DNA of 41,959 nt from a virus (IMGVR_UViG_3300043219_000165:1-41959); one strand, 5' to 3'; positions 24,832 to 33,818 are shown, counted from the stretch's first letter. Notes: generated by a model from the sequence alone, not told the origin. A program made the numbers and translations.

Positions 24832-26576
24832 GCTGCTACCCGGTCCTTTTCCCACTCGACAAATGTTATGTCTGTCTTGCCGTTCAAAGAGTCGATCAAC
24901 CACTCATCCCATTCAGTGCCGCCAAAGGCGTCGTAAGCCTCGTCACCAAAATCTAGGAAGATTTGCCCGTTCTCACCAATCAGCCTGTGACCTTCATTTA
25001 TCACGGAGTACAGAGTGTCAATCGTTTCGATTCGCGGATATCCGGCATCCTTAATGAACATCCATTCCTCATTGTCCTTCTTCATTACATGCGAACCGGT
25101 CACATGAACGCCATCTACATCGAACCATTCTTCTGACAGACCATCGCCAACCATAAGCGCATTAACCGTACCGCCGACTGCCATTTCATCGCGAAGTTTG
25201 ATTTCTTCGACCTTCTTGAGTGAACCGTCAGCCATGCGGAAGCACGTTCCGGCTTCGAAACACATAGCACCAGTGCCATCGCCGCCAGTGCTAGTGTCGC
25301 TTACGGAAAAATCCCAATCGAAATCATTTATTTCAGCGATCATTCGCATTGACGCTTCCAACTGCGTCTGTATGTGTTCCAATGCCGTGGAGACCTGAGC
25401 AGGCGTCATATCCGGATCGTCCATGACCGCTGCCATCGCATTCAAAGCCCCTTCGTATATCTGACCGGCCGTTGCATTCGTCTGAATCAGCACGTTGTAC
25501 GTTCCGTTGATGTTCGCAATATCAGCCGCACCCATGTTCACAAGGAACTGCTTATTGATCTGCGTGATGTTATCCATGATCTGCGCGTTGAGCGCATTCC
25601 GGGCATCTGCCACAGCCTGATTTTGCTGGTAATCAATATCGGCCTGCTGTGCTTCCGCATCCCGCTGCAACTGTGCCAGCTGCATATTGACTTCATTTAT
25701 CGCTTGCTGATTTCCCTGCTCGATTGCAGTTTGCAATTCTGCTGTTAATCGTATGGCCTGATTCAGCTGATCGGTATTGAAGATGTTCAGATCTTGTCCG
25801 AGTGTCGCTTCGATCTCCATCAACTGATTTTGCTGCTCGGCCGTGAACTTGGACGCATCCTGCCGCATTAACGTGTTGTCCAAGTCACGTTGTAACGCCT
25901 GCTGCGCATTCTGTAAGGCCATTGGCAGTGCGCGATCTACCAGCGCACCTTGCGCCGCGCCGACTGCCATCGAGGTGTTCTGCAGGCCGCGCGCATTCGC
26001 TGTCCGCATTGCTTCCTGACGGGCGCGTTGCATGAGCGGACTGTCTTGCTCGAGTATCCTGGCAAGCTCCATATCAGCTCTCTGCTCGTCCGTGAGTTCA
26101 GTTTGCTCGGCATCAATGCCGCCCCCGCCAACATCGAGTGTTTCCTCGATCCGCCCCGTACTGGTATCGGCCTCGACAGTACCCTCGACAGCACCCACAT
26201 CAGGATCGACCAGAGCGGTGTCTGCACCGGTTGGATCGGGAACGTCAATCGGATCCGCGGCGACAACGCCGGGATCTTCCGGATACAAATCCTGCACTGT
26301 CGTGTCGTCCGCTACAGTGCCGCCGCCCATTCCTCCACCACCGCCGCCACCGCCGCCGCCGCCTTCGTCAAAAGGAATTGTCGGATCATTTGGATCGTCT
26401 ATACCTACTGGATCTGGCACTGGTACATCTCCTGTGTCTGTCGGTGGCGGCTCGACTGGCGGAATCGGATCAACCGGTTCGGTTTCCCCATTCAGATCGG
26501 GTATAACCGTTGAACCGGTGTCACCGCCCATGCCGCCCATGCCGCCCATCCCGCCCATGCCGCCGTATCGTGGCAT
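24828..26576 (-). CDS. Virion protein with C-terminal Hint (Hedgehog/intein-type) domain
   Basis: A 582-residue protein. Residues 1-30 are G-G-M repeats, about 70-90 a poly-Gly tract, and about 170-435 a long Gln/Ala/Asn-rich helix bundle. The segment near 190-225 ('ARGLQNTSMAVGAAQGALV') is typical of podophage internal or tail proteins. From Cys439 to about 550 the sequence matches a Hint domain: C-F-x-A-G-T at the start, M-A-D-G-S at 448-452, V-T-G-S-H with Thr493 and His496 (the T-x-x-H block), and a final block around His530. The usual terminal His-Asn is replaced by L-D-F near 541-543, and 39 more residues follow. The Shine-Dalgarno site is AGGAGA. It may self-process or ligate during virion assembly, but this is inference. 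Confidence 0.78.
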   Translation of the reverse strand: MPRYGGMGGMGGMGGMGGDTGSTVIPDLNGETEPVDPIPPVEPPPTDTGDVPVPDPVGIDDPNDPTIPFDEGGGGGGGGGGGMGGGTVADDTTVQDLYPEDPGVVAADPIDVPDPTGADTALVDPDVGAVEGTVEADTSTGRIEETLDVGGGGIDAEQTELTDEQRADMELARILEQDSPLMQRARQEAMRTANARGLQNTSMAVGAAQGALVDRALPMALQNAQQALQRDLDNTLMRQDASKFTAEQQNQLMEIEATLGQDLNIFNTDQLNQAIRLTAELQTAIEQGNQQAINEVNMQLAQLQRDAEAQQADIDYQQNQAVADARNALNAQIMDNITQINKQFLVNMGAADIANINGTYNVLIQTNATAGQIYEGALNAMAAVMDDPDMTPAQVSTALEHIQTQLEASMRMIAEINDFDWDFSVSDTSTGGDGTGAMCFEAGTCFRMADGSLKKVEEIKLRDEMAVGGTVNALMVGDGLSEEWFDVDGVHVTGSHVMKKDNEEWMFIKDAGYPRIETIDTLYSVINEGHRLIGENGQIFLDFGDEAYDAFGGTEWDEWLIDSLNGKTDITFVEWEKDRVAA

Positions 26577-26597
26577 TATGGATTCTCCTGCTTCATG

Positions 26598-29500
26598 TTA
26601 GAAATCCCCAACTTTTTGAACTGTCATCCAAGAACCTTCTTTAAGTACCACGGCCGTAGCATTGGAAATATTCTGCGCCCATGTGAATTCGATAGTGCGA
26701 GCGCCAGCGCCACCAGTGGAGAAGTAAACATATCCCGTATAAGTGAAGGAATATTGAAACACCCCATCCAAATCCATCGTGCCGCCATTGCCTTGATCGG
26801 TGGACTCACCAAATATCGCCACGCCACCAATAGTCGATGTTTCTGGTGCATACGTGAATAACGCTTGAATTATCCTGCCTGTTGCGCCATCCAGCGCGTA
26901 TTTCATGTCGATGCCGGCAGCTGCACAAGTAACGTGTCCGTGAATCGTGACAGCGTAGTAGGCAGTGCCATCGACTGTAATCGCAAGGTCTGGATCGTCA
27001 GCAAGTGTTGTGGTGGTGTCGCGGGAAGTGTCTGCCTTCTTCACCGCTACTTGCAGGCCGGGAAGATCCGATTCAGTCAGCACCCGCTCTAGTCCGCCGC
27101 CAGTCAGCAGATTGCTGACCGTGACGCCCCCAAGCGCGGAAGTTGTGGTCCGAAGAACTACAGTATTATTGTGAGCAACATCGGCAAAACTGTTGACTTG
27201 CGCCCGGAATGCCTGCTCGCCATTAGTGAATCCCAATCGCACCACGTTCGCAGCATTGAGTTCGACCTGTCCGCTGCTGGCGTCGTAACTGAATGCAATC
27301 ACATCAGCGCCGGTCCCATCCTCTTGGACTATATTGATCTCGCCCAGGTGATCCTCATTACGGATCGTTAAAATATCGCTCGCTTCGTGTCCTATGCGAC
27401 CGCGAACTGTGCCGTCTTGATGTGAGAAATGTATTTGTCGAACTTCGGCATCAGTGTTGCCATCGGCATACAAAACAGCTACACCACCGGCAGCTGTGGC
27501 GAATCGTTTTATGTCGTTGTAATAGGTCTGAACCGCGCCGCTTCCTATTGCCTGTATCGCGTTTGCCGCACCTGCGTTGACCAAAAGTCTGAGACTTGTT
27601 ACTGCGGATATATCGGTAACGCTGTTTGGATCGCCAACGAAAAATGTTCGAAGTGTGCCGCCCGTACCTTCACCAGTTAATCGGACTTCGCCGCCGTGCA
27701 TTCGATTGCTAAGTACGAGGTCGTTCGAAGCGAAATAACCTAGCCGGCCGAGCAGATCAGTTTCATCGGCATCCCAAATCTCATACGCGCCCGTAACGGC
27801 TTCTGCCGCTGGCGGCGTCGCCGTATTGATATCAGCCAGGGCGATAACAGGAGCAGTGAGTGATCCACTGCCGCCGCCACCTGTGCCACCGAACAGTAAG
27901 AGAATGTGACACTTGGCATTGTTGCCGAAGATCGTGCCGCTCGCGTTCACCGTGCCGGCTACTGAGTACCAGCCGGTGTTGTCCACGTTCGCCGTGACAT
28001 CAAACAGAATGAACTTCGTAGCGTCGTCGTCCTGCTGAATGTAGATCTGATCGCCGGCACTGAGGAAGCCGAGCATGTTGTCGAAGTCGTTGTTGTTGTC
28101 GGTCGTGCTTGAGATAAACAACTCGGTGACGGACGCCGGCGTAGCGTTGTCCATGCGGAAGTCGCCGTTACCGGGATCTGCTTCTGCAGTTGCATTATCG
28201 AACCTGTATTGAGCAACAACAGCCGCGCCGCCACTACTGATATCCGAATCAGTCAGAACACGCTCCATGCCCACGCCTGTGAGCGTGTTGTTGACTTCAA
28301 GTCCACCCAATGCAGCTGTGATTGTCTGAGCTGCATCGCCGCCAGATCCGCGAATAATTGTTTGAATCGTTGAATTGCCTACTTTGAATCCTGTGCTCGG
28401 GCCGCTGGTTGGGAAGGGCGTACTGTCTGGTGTGATGCTGCCAGTTCCGGTGTACCTGGCAGTGCCAATCGTCAAGCGAACATCGTCAATCCAACCGTCA
28501 AAGAAGTCGGTTCTTCCAATGCCATCCGATTGACCAATACGAAGCGGCGCTGCTGAACCGCCCATGTCGGTAGCAGCAGCCCCGAAATCGCTAGTCTCTT
28601 GGTTGCCATTCCAGTACGCATTGATAGTGCCGCCCGTTCGAGTAATCGCCCAGTGAAACCAAGTGTTGAGCGCGACACCGCCGCTGATCGTGCCTAATTC
28701 TCCCCATCCATCACCCGAGAGGCTTAATCGCGTACCAAAGACGTCACGAATGATCTCAAGTCGGATCTGTTCAACAAGGCCGTCATCCCAAATTGAAACC
28801 ATGCAATAACCGGGATCATTGGAAGAACCGACTGCTGGCAACGAAGCTAATCTCGCATATCCTTCCAAAGTCCAATCGCCAGTGCCAAAATCGAATGCGG
28901 GAATATCAGGGAAACTAATGAAGCTATCGAGTGATCTGTCGAGAAACAATGAAGATGTGCCGGACTGGAATTGTGCTGTATCAAGCTCCGCGCCACCCTC
29001 AAAAGTCGCGACTGCAAGATTAAGTGAAACTTCAGTGTACGAAGTCGCACCATCAGAACCCTCCATATCTGCTGACGCTTCAACCTCAGTCCAAAATGTA
29101 TCGCCACCCCCTAGATCTGCTGTTTCGATCAATGTTTGCTCTGTGCCGGTATCGTCTTCGATAGCTACTAGAAAACCGCCACCGTGCATGAAGTTTTTTA
29201 GAACAAGCGTATTGCTGCCTTCAAATCCTAATCGTTGCAAAATGTCGGTTTGATCCGCATCCCAGATTTCATGCGCGCCCGTAACGCCTTCTGTTGTCGG
29301 TGGCGTTGCGGTATTGATATCGGTGAGTACCCGGCCGCTTACCGCTGTCGCCAATGCTTTTTGCGCCCAATGGAATGCTGAGAAATCCGTAGTGCCATTG
29401 CCGCCAGCTGCGGTAGAAACCGGAACATCTTCCGCTTTGATCGCCCATTCTTCGGCATAGCCGACTTGAATAGCACCCTCGGTTGACGCGGATATTACGT

Positions 29501-29900
29501 ACTGCACATTTGTGGCGTCGTACCGGATTTCGTAGAGCCGGCCCGATACGATCTCGCCGCCGCCCAAAACTGTGCCAGTCCAATTCACCAGAGCGAGTGC
29601 GCCGATGCCGTCAATGTTCAGTGAGGCCGAACCAGTGTTTGTGTGAGTCGCAAAGAAGCGAACACCGTCGCCATCCTGATTCGAGGTCCGCGTATCAGGC
29701 ATGGTCACGATATAGGAATTACCCGATCCGGACTCAGGTGCAAAGATCGCCGTGTCTGTCGTCAGCGCATCCGAATCACCTGGCAAAAGGTCAAACGCGT
29801 TTTGGAGCGACTGAAACTGAATATTGTTGTCGCCAGCGCGAGCCTTCGTGAACGGCGTGAAGTTGGGATCAAACTCGTAATAAGGATTGGTGACAGTCAA
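26598..29900 (-). CDS. Tail fibre / receptor-binding protein with LamG-like domain (TTG start)
   Basis: An 1100-residue beta-rich protein. The N-terminal pattern with 'NNIQFQSLQNAFDLL' is typical of phage fibres that attach to the tail. Residues about 280-495 form a LamG/concanavalin-like jelly roll ('GDWTLEGYARL', 'HWAITRTGG', 'DGWIDDVRLTIG'). A module of about 45 residues with 'EIWDADETDLLGRLG' and 'LVL.N.MHGG' occurs near 29185-29325 and 27690-27840, with a weaker copy near 27330-27465. A 'TG.G.ERVLT.SD' block occurs twice. The start is TTG, which overlaps the upstream TGA (TTGA) and has AGGAGA spaced 8 bases away; no nearby ATG fits. It probably binds host surface glycans or proteins. Confidence 0.78.
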   Translation of the reverse strand: MTVTNPYYEFDPNFTPFTKARAGDNNIQFQSLQNAFDLLPGDSDALTTDTAIFAPESGSGNSYIVTMPDTRTSNQDGDGVRFFATHTNTGSASLNIDGIGALALVNWTGTVLGGGEIVSGRLYEIRYDATNVQYVISASTEGAIQVGYAEEWAIKAEDVPVSTAAGGNGTTDFSAFHWAQKALATAVSGRVLTDINTATPPTTEGVTGAHEIWDADQTDILQRLGFEGSNTLVLKNFMHGGGFLVAIEDDTGTEQTLIETADLGGGDTFWTEVEASADMEGSDGATSYTEVSLNLAVATFEGGAELDTAQFQSGTSSLFLDRSLDSFISFPDIPAFDFGTGDWTLEGYARLASLPAVGSSNDPGYCMVSIWDDGLVEQIRLEIIRDVFGTRLSLSGDGWGELGTISGGVALNTWFHWAITRTGGTINAYWNGNQETSDFGAAATDMGGSAAPLRIGQSDGIGRTDFFDGWIDDVRLTIGTARYTGTGSITPDSTPFPTSGPSTGFKVGNSTIQTIIRGSGGDAAQTITAALGGLEVNNTLTGVGMERVLTDSDISSGGAAVVAQYRFDNATAEADPGNGDFRMDNATPASVTELFISSTTDNNNDFDNMLGFLSAGDQIYIQQDDDATKFILFDVTANVDNTGWYSVAGTVNASGTIFGNNAKCHILLLFGGTGGGGSGSLTAPVIALADINTATPPAAEAVTGAYEIWDADETDLLGRLGYFASNDLVLSNRMHGGEVRLTGEGTGGTLRTFFVGDPNSVTDISAVTSLRLLVNAGAANAIQAIGSGAVQTYYNDIKRFATAAGGVAVLYADGNTDAEVRQIHFSHQDGTVRGRIGHEASDILTIRNEDHLGEINIVQEDGTGADVIAFSYDASSGQVELNAANVVRLGFTNGEQAFRAQVNSFADVAHNNTVVLRTTTSALGGVTVSNLLTGGGLERVLTESDLPGLQVAVKKADTSRDTTTTLADDPDLAITVDGTAYYAVTIHGHVTCAAAGIDMKYALDGATGRIIQALFTYAPETSTIGGVAIFGESTDQGNGGTMDLDGVFQYSFTYTGYVYFSTGGAGARTIEFTWAQNISNATAVVLKEGSWMTVQKVGDF

Positions 29901-32116
29901 CGCTGCAATCTCCTACGGTCATAATGCACTGTGATGCCTTGCATTTCCCAAGCTGCTGCTTTCGCTGATTCATTGAATATTAGAAAGCTGACATTTTCGC
30001 CTGTGCCGGATAGATCTGCGCGGGCTGTAGCGATAGCAGTGCCATCCCACAGAAAATCGTCCCAATTTACGTCATTCCAGAAACCACCACCGCCGAAAAT
30101 ATCGACTTCCGCAATATCCACAGTCTCTAAATCTGTAATACCACTCGAAACTTCCGCAGTGCTGTAGCTCAAGTCTTCGGAAAATTGGAGTGACAAAGTT
30201 TGTGGCGCATTCAGTTCAAGGTCCGCTCGCCGGAATCGCTTGCGGAGCGTAGGCGTACCGAGGTGATTAAATGCTGTGCGAAGATATGATGAAATTTCTT
30301 CACCGTCGAAATTCTTGCCAATCTGATCCTCAAATACGAACCCTTCATTGATCGGATCGGTGGTGACAAAATAAGTACGCTCTTTACCTGTTTCGTCGTC
30401 AGAGTTGTAAATCATGGCGACTGTAAAGTCATACGATCCGAATCCGAATTCTGCCGGCGACTTCGCGGTACGCCTGCGAACCTGTGTCTCAGTTTGTGTG
30501 CCGGCCGGGATATACATGATCAGAAAACTATTGTCGTCAAAGTACAGCCGGAATTGATTTGATTCACGCACAATGCTTGAGTCGGTAAATCGCGGACGTT
30601 GCGCAGTGACGAGCGGCTGTACTTGCTGTGACACCGTAGCCGATATGAAATCACCGTACTGATCGGATCTGGCGACACTGGTAATGCCGAGATCATCGAG
30701 CGAATAAACCGTGTCGATCTTCTGAGATCCAAACAGCAGACTGCCGGATTGTTCTGCCACGATCCTGAGTTCCCAATCTGAGGACGATGTGCCATACAGG
30801 CCGCGAGTCTCACGCGTGGTCGAGAGCACCAGTACGTTACCGACAACACTGTTCATGCCCGTCAATTCATCACCCAAACCGAACTCGGCAGCCCCGAGAA
30901 AGCCGCTCCAAACGAGCGGTTCACCAACTACAGAGTGCTGTGCGGAGCCGCCTTCGAATGCCAAAAACAAATGATTTCGATGTTCTTCGATCAGGAACGG
31001 CGTGTTGTTGGTCGGGGGATCTCCGGTTGCCGGGTTTATCGGCATCAGGATCGGAGATACGATATCGGCATTATCAATCTCGAATGCTGGATCGACACCG
31101 TTGCAACCATAAACTCGATAGGTCGCCGAGCTGGCAAAGTAGTTATGATTGATGAATTGATAGACACCGCCCGGAGAAAAAGCAAATGTCGAATTCACAC
31201 CATCAGCATCAGCAACTTGTGTTAGCGCGGGAGACTCTAATGCTTCATTATCTGTAAATGGACCGCCAGCCACACCAGTCAGGACATAATATCCCTCACC
31301 AGACCCGTCATACGCGTTTGAACCACCATTCAATACAATCCGATGAATGGTCCCGGTTGCTCCACTGCTACCTCCGGTCAGAGTATCGCCTTCAACAACG
31401 TCTTGACCAGCTGCTAAAGCTGCATCGAAGCGGATTGTCTCGGCCATCGTGATCGGAGCGGTATCCCATCCCGATGTGGTGGCCTTGTGCAGGATTCCCG
31501 CAGTTACGCCTACATTGTCGCGAATCGCGTAAATATCGGCGAGGCGCTGCCACACTCCGCTGGACTGTCCGGCTCCTGGTACTTCTAAAATGTCGTCCCG
31601 ATATACATTCTCCGCTTCGAGCAGGAAGGTTTCTTCCGTATCAACGTCCGGCGCATACAGTGAGATCGGATCTGATTCAATAGTGAACGCGCCGACGTTG
31701 CACGTTTCAGTGTCCACAAACGTGCCGACGACTTTGGTCACACCGATGGTGTCAGATCCAAAAACACCGCCAGCAGCACTGTCATCGTAAATGCCACACA
31801 GAACCCCGGTGGCGCCAGAAGTATCGCCAGTGATTACATCACGCAACGTGAGGCCGGCTATATCATCTACATCGAATCCGTCGAATAACGCATCAGAAGG
31901 TTTGGGCCTGCCGTCGAATCGCTCATAGCCGGGAATGCGTCGATAGCCGCCCTGATACCACGGCTCGAAATTGACCATGCCGATAGCACGACCAGGAGGG
32001 ATGGAAAGTGCCGGCGTGACAATATCCAGTCCACCCTCAAGCGGATAGTAGCTCGTCTTGGTGACAGCCCTACGAGAGCGTAGTCTGTCTTTAACCGGGT
32101 AAATCAGATCGGCCAT
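29897..32116 (-). CDS. Tail nozzle / tubular-B-like protein (739 aa)
   Basis: A 739-residue beta-rich protein with no membrane segment. The N-terminus ('YPLEGGLDIVTPALSIPPG') is typical of phage proteins that follow the adaptor in podophage gene order, the counterpart of T7 gp12 or the nozzle of SU10-like phages. It has many Gly-Thr and Asp turns, as in beta-propeller or barrel tail proteins. It sits between the adaptor and the tail fibre, which is where a nozzle gene would be. The start is backed by GGAG 5 bases away. The family is inferred from position and general character, not from a unique motif. Confidence 0.6.
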   Translation of the reverse strand: MADLIYPVKDRLRSRRAVTKTSYYPLEGGLDIVTPALSIPPGRAIGMVNFEPWYQGGYRRIPGYERFDGRPKPSDALFDGFDVDDIAGLTLRDVITGDTSGATGVLCGIYDDSAAGGVFGSDTIGVTKVVGTFVDTETCNVGAFTIESDPISLYAPDVDTEETFLLEAENVYRDDILEVPGAGQSSGVWQRLADIYAIRDNVGVTAGILHKATTSGWDTAPITMAETIRFDAALAAGQDVVEGDTLTGGSSGATGTIHRIVLNGGSNAYDGSGEGYYVLTGVAGGPFTDNEALESPALTQVADADGVNSTFAFSPGGVYQFINHNYFASSATYRVYGCNGVDPAFEIDNADIVSPILMPINPATGDPPTNNTPFLIEEHRNHLFLAFEGGSAQHSVVGEPLVWSGFLGAAEFGLGDELTGMNSVVGNVLVLSTTRETRGLYGTSSSDWELRIVAEQSGSLLFGSQKIDTVYSLDDLGITSVARSDQYGDFISATVSQQVQPLVTAQRPRFTDSSIVRESNQFRLYFDDNSFLIMYIPAGTQTETQVRRRTAKSPAEFGFGSYDFTVAMIYNSDDETGKERTYFVTTDPINEGFVFEDQIGKNFDGEEISSYLRTAFNHLGTPTLRKRFRRADLELNAPQTLSLQFSEDLSYSTAEVSSGITDLETVDIAEVDIFGGGGFWNDVNWDDFLWDGTAIATARADLSGTGENVSFLIFNESAKAAAWEMQGITVHYDRRRLQR

Positions 32117-32118
32117 CG

Positions 32119-32802
32119 CTACTCCGCGATTACTTCGATCACTGCTCCCGTATTGAATCGTGAATGCTCTTGATTCGGCAGCTGATCGTTTTCCAAAAGG
32201 GCCAGCTGCTCGACGTAAATTTCTTCGCCCTGATCTTTGATCTCAGGTGCGCTCTCGAAATTCGCGTACAACATCATAGCCCGACCCAATATCGCCTTGT
32301 GATATTCCTCTGGAATAAGCGATACGTCCGAATTCGCCGCCAGTAAGGTGGGCTTGTCGTAGTAATCTGCTTCGATAGTGTAAGCATCGTCCGGCACTGG
32401 ATCGAATTGCAGATTGTTGTCGTTCAAAACAATGGCGCGACTCGGAATATCAGTCTCCGCTATCGGCGTCAAAATTTCGGTTTTAACCTTGTCGTATTCA
32501 ACCGCACTGAGCGGATTCTTTTCCGTAGCTCCCGGCTCAATGAGCTTGAATGTTTTGAAATCCCAATACTTCAATAGCGCCGGTTTGGTAGCAGTCGGCG
32601 TATCGGCAATGGTCGCAACACTGTACTGCTGATACAAATATTTCCAGTTGACATATTTCAGCTGAATATATTCGTCGGCTTCTTGAATCCAAAGAGCAAG
32701 CCGGCGAGCCTCGCCAGTCAGACCTGTCACGCCTGCGGGCGCAGTTCCAGCTGCACCCACTTTGTAGTGCAGATCATCGACCAATTCGAGGTACGTGCTC
32801 AT
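32119..32802 (-). CDS. Head-tail adaptor protein (SU10-adaptor-like / gp11-like)
   Basis: A 227-residue helical protein starting 'MSTYLELVDDLHYKVG' and containing 'AYTIEADYYDKPTLL', a pattern seen in podophage head-to-tail adaptors of the SU10 type. Helix at 150-205 ('IPEEYHKAILGRAMMLYANFES') is also typical of these adaptors. The start overlaps the upstream stop (ATGA). Adaptors sit below the portal and connect it to the nozzle, which matches the neighbouring gene. I am fairly sure of the class from sequence character plus order. Confidence 0.65.
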   Translation of the reverse strand: MSTYLELVDDLHYKVGAAGTAPAGVTGLTGEARRLALWIQEADEYIQLKYVNWKYLYQQYSVATIADTPTATKPALLKYWDFKTFKLIEPGATEKNPLSAVEYDKVKTEILTPIAETDIPSRAIVLNDNNLQFDPVPDDAYTIEADYYDKPTLLAANSDVSLIPEEYHKAILGRAMMLYANFESAPEIKDQGEEIYVEQLALLENDQLPNQEHSRFNTGAVIEVIAE

Positions 32803-33095
32803 TCCGCGTGTTCCTCCGCTGCTAATGCCTCTTTGTTTTCTGCCAGAGCATCCTTCACTTCACCTGGCATTTCCGGTTCCTTGAATCCTTTCAGTTTTTC
32901 GCTGGCGCGATCCTTCGCGCTTTTCTGCTCTGCCGTTTGTTCCTTTTGCCGAACTGGTTTGCTGGCATTGGATTTTGCGGCTTTACCTATGTACTCATGG
33001 CCTACCGAAAATATATCGCCATTCTGCACAAAATGAACATTGCCTTTTATGTCTCGGTGCTTTTCGTAATCGCTGTCGGGGTCGAATACTTTCAT
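32799..33095 (-). CDS. Small charged protein before the adaptor (98 aa)
   Basis: A 98-residue protein starting 'MKVFDPDSDYEKH'. The frame extends upstream to 33134, but the ATG at 33095 overlaps the stop of the preceding gene (ATGA) and has AAGGA about 9 bases away. The first 55 residues form a compact beta-like part with aromatic residues ('VHFVQNGDIFSVGHEYIG'). The rest is a long Lys/Glu/Ala helix, probably disordered or coiled. No family was recognised; a capsid-associated or head-completion protein is possible. Confidence 0.55.
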   Translation of the reverse strand: MKVFDPDSDYEKHRDIKGNVHFVQNGDIFSVGHEYIGKAAKSNASKPVRQKEQTAEQKSAKDRASEKLKGFKEPEMPGEVKDALAENKEALAAEEHAE

Positions 33096-33232
33096 CGTCG
33101 TTTTCCTTTGGCTTGTGCTTTTTCTTTCTTCCAATCAGAAAGTTTGATCATGCGGAATCCCTTCGCGCCCCCACGGACGCGAACGAGCGGATCCGCTACC
33201 GGTGGTTTACTTTTTCGCTTTCTTTTTGCCAT
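33092..33232 (-). CDS. Small basic protein (46 aa)
   Basis: A short frame starting at the ATG at 33232, inside the 3' end of the previous gene in another frame. Its stop overlaps the next start (ATGA at 33092-33095). The product is very basic (Lys/Arg at both ends) with a central 'PVADPLVRVRGG' block. A weak AAGAAG site precedes the start. The ATGA link and the tight fit to both neighbours make it likely to be real, but the Lys-rich composition alone could occur by chance in this area. It may be a DNA-binding or head protein. Confidence 0.5.
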   Translation of the reverse strand: MAKRKRKSKPPVADPLVRVRGGAKGFRMIKLSDWKKEKAQAKGKRR

Positions 33233-33434
33233 ACTTCTTGTCGTATTCTGATTTGGTCAGAAGCTCGACAAAGCCGCCCTTGCCTACGGTTTTCATCGTA
33301 GGTTCGGCTTGAATGGCTGGTTTCGGTGTTGGCTCGGGATCTGATTCAGTCACACTGACACTGACTTCCTTTGTGACGTTTTCTTCACCCTTCGTATGCG
33401 AAACATTTTTCGCCTTCACTTTCTTCTTTGCCAT
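33207..33434 (-). CDS. Lys-rich small protein (75 aa)
   Basis: A 75-residue protein with Lys-rich ends ('MAKKKVKAKN' and 'KKYGKKKAKK') and an acidic/Thr/Pro central part, so mostly disordered. The ATG at 33434 has GGAG 9 bases upstream; an in-frame TTG at 33440 is the other option. The 3' end overlaps the next small gene. Basic tails of this sort are common in capsid-associated proteins that touch DNA. No family was recognised. Confidence 0.6.
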   Translation of the reverse strand: MAKKKVKAKNVSHTKGEENVTKEVSVSVTESDPEPTPKPAIQAEPTMKTVGKGGFVELLTKSEYDKKYGKKKAKK

Positions 33435-33436
33435 TT

Positions 33437-33763
33437 TCAATATCTCCTGTGCGGATAGTTATGAAGATCCGTGCAAAGCGGCGCGGGATTATTCGTGCCT
33501 TCGTGATTCGGCACACCTGATCGTCCCACGGCAAGTTCGGGGATGGTGCTTCGCGGCACATCAACAATGTCCTGGCTGAAATTCTCATACAAGGTGTCGA
33601 TTGACTTCTGACCAGAGCATCCGTCTTCGATGCAGGCTTGAGCAGTAAATTGAGCTTCGACACCATCTGCCATGTTGTCCTCATCGACCATGTTCGGGCC
33701 AATGATCAGATTGTCGTTCGTGTACTCGCTCATTTTCGGAACGGGAACTCTATATTTCGGCAT
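33437..33763 (-). CDS. Small structural-region protein (108 aa)
   Basis: A 108-residue protein. The frame extends back to 34000, but the start is the ATG at 33763 ('MPKYRVPVP'), which has GGAG 8 bases upstream; the upstream part reads in another frame of the neighbouring gene. It contains 'TNDNLIIGPNMVDEDNMADG', an acidic centre with two Cys and a His/Arg-rich C-terminus. It is the first gene after the terminator at 33784-33811. No family was recognised; a small virion protein or zinc-site protein is possible. Confidence 0.6.
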   Translation of the reverse strand: MPKYRVPVPKMSEYTNDNLIIGPNMVDEDNMADGVEAQFTAQACIEDGCSGQKSIDTLYENFSQDIVDVPRSTIPELAVGRSGVPNHEGTNNPAPLCTDLHNYPHRRY

Positions 33764-33783
33764 TACATTTCTCCGGTTAAAGA

Positions 33784-33811
33784 GATCCGGGGGGAAAGGC
33801 CCCCCCGGATC
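33784..33811 (-). terminator. Hairpin terminator after the capsid genes
   Basis: A perfect 11-base-pair inverted repeat GATCCGGGGGG / CCCCCCGGATC (33784-33794 and 33801-33811) with a 6-base loop. On the minus strand the stem is followed by TCTTT, a weak T-tract. It lies in the only gap of more than 50 bases that separates the capsid and decoration genes from the tail genes. A strong GC stem with a short T-run suggests partial termination, so that capsid genes are expressed more than the genes below. The T-run is short, so read-through is expected. Confidence 0.7.
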
Positions 33812-33818
33812 ACTGCGA

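Noticed and set aside
26598-29900. Possible diversity-generating retroelement target in the tail fibre
   Set aside because: No reverse transcriptase and no template-like repeat of the fibre end is present in the window.
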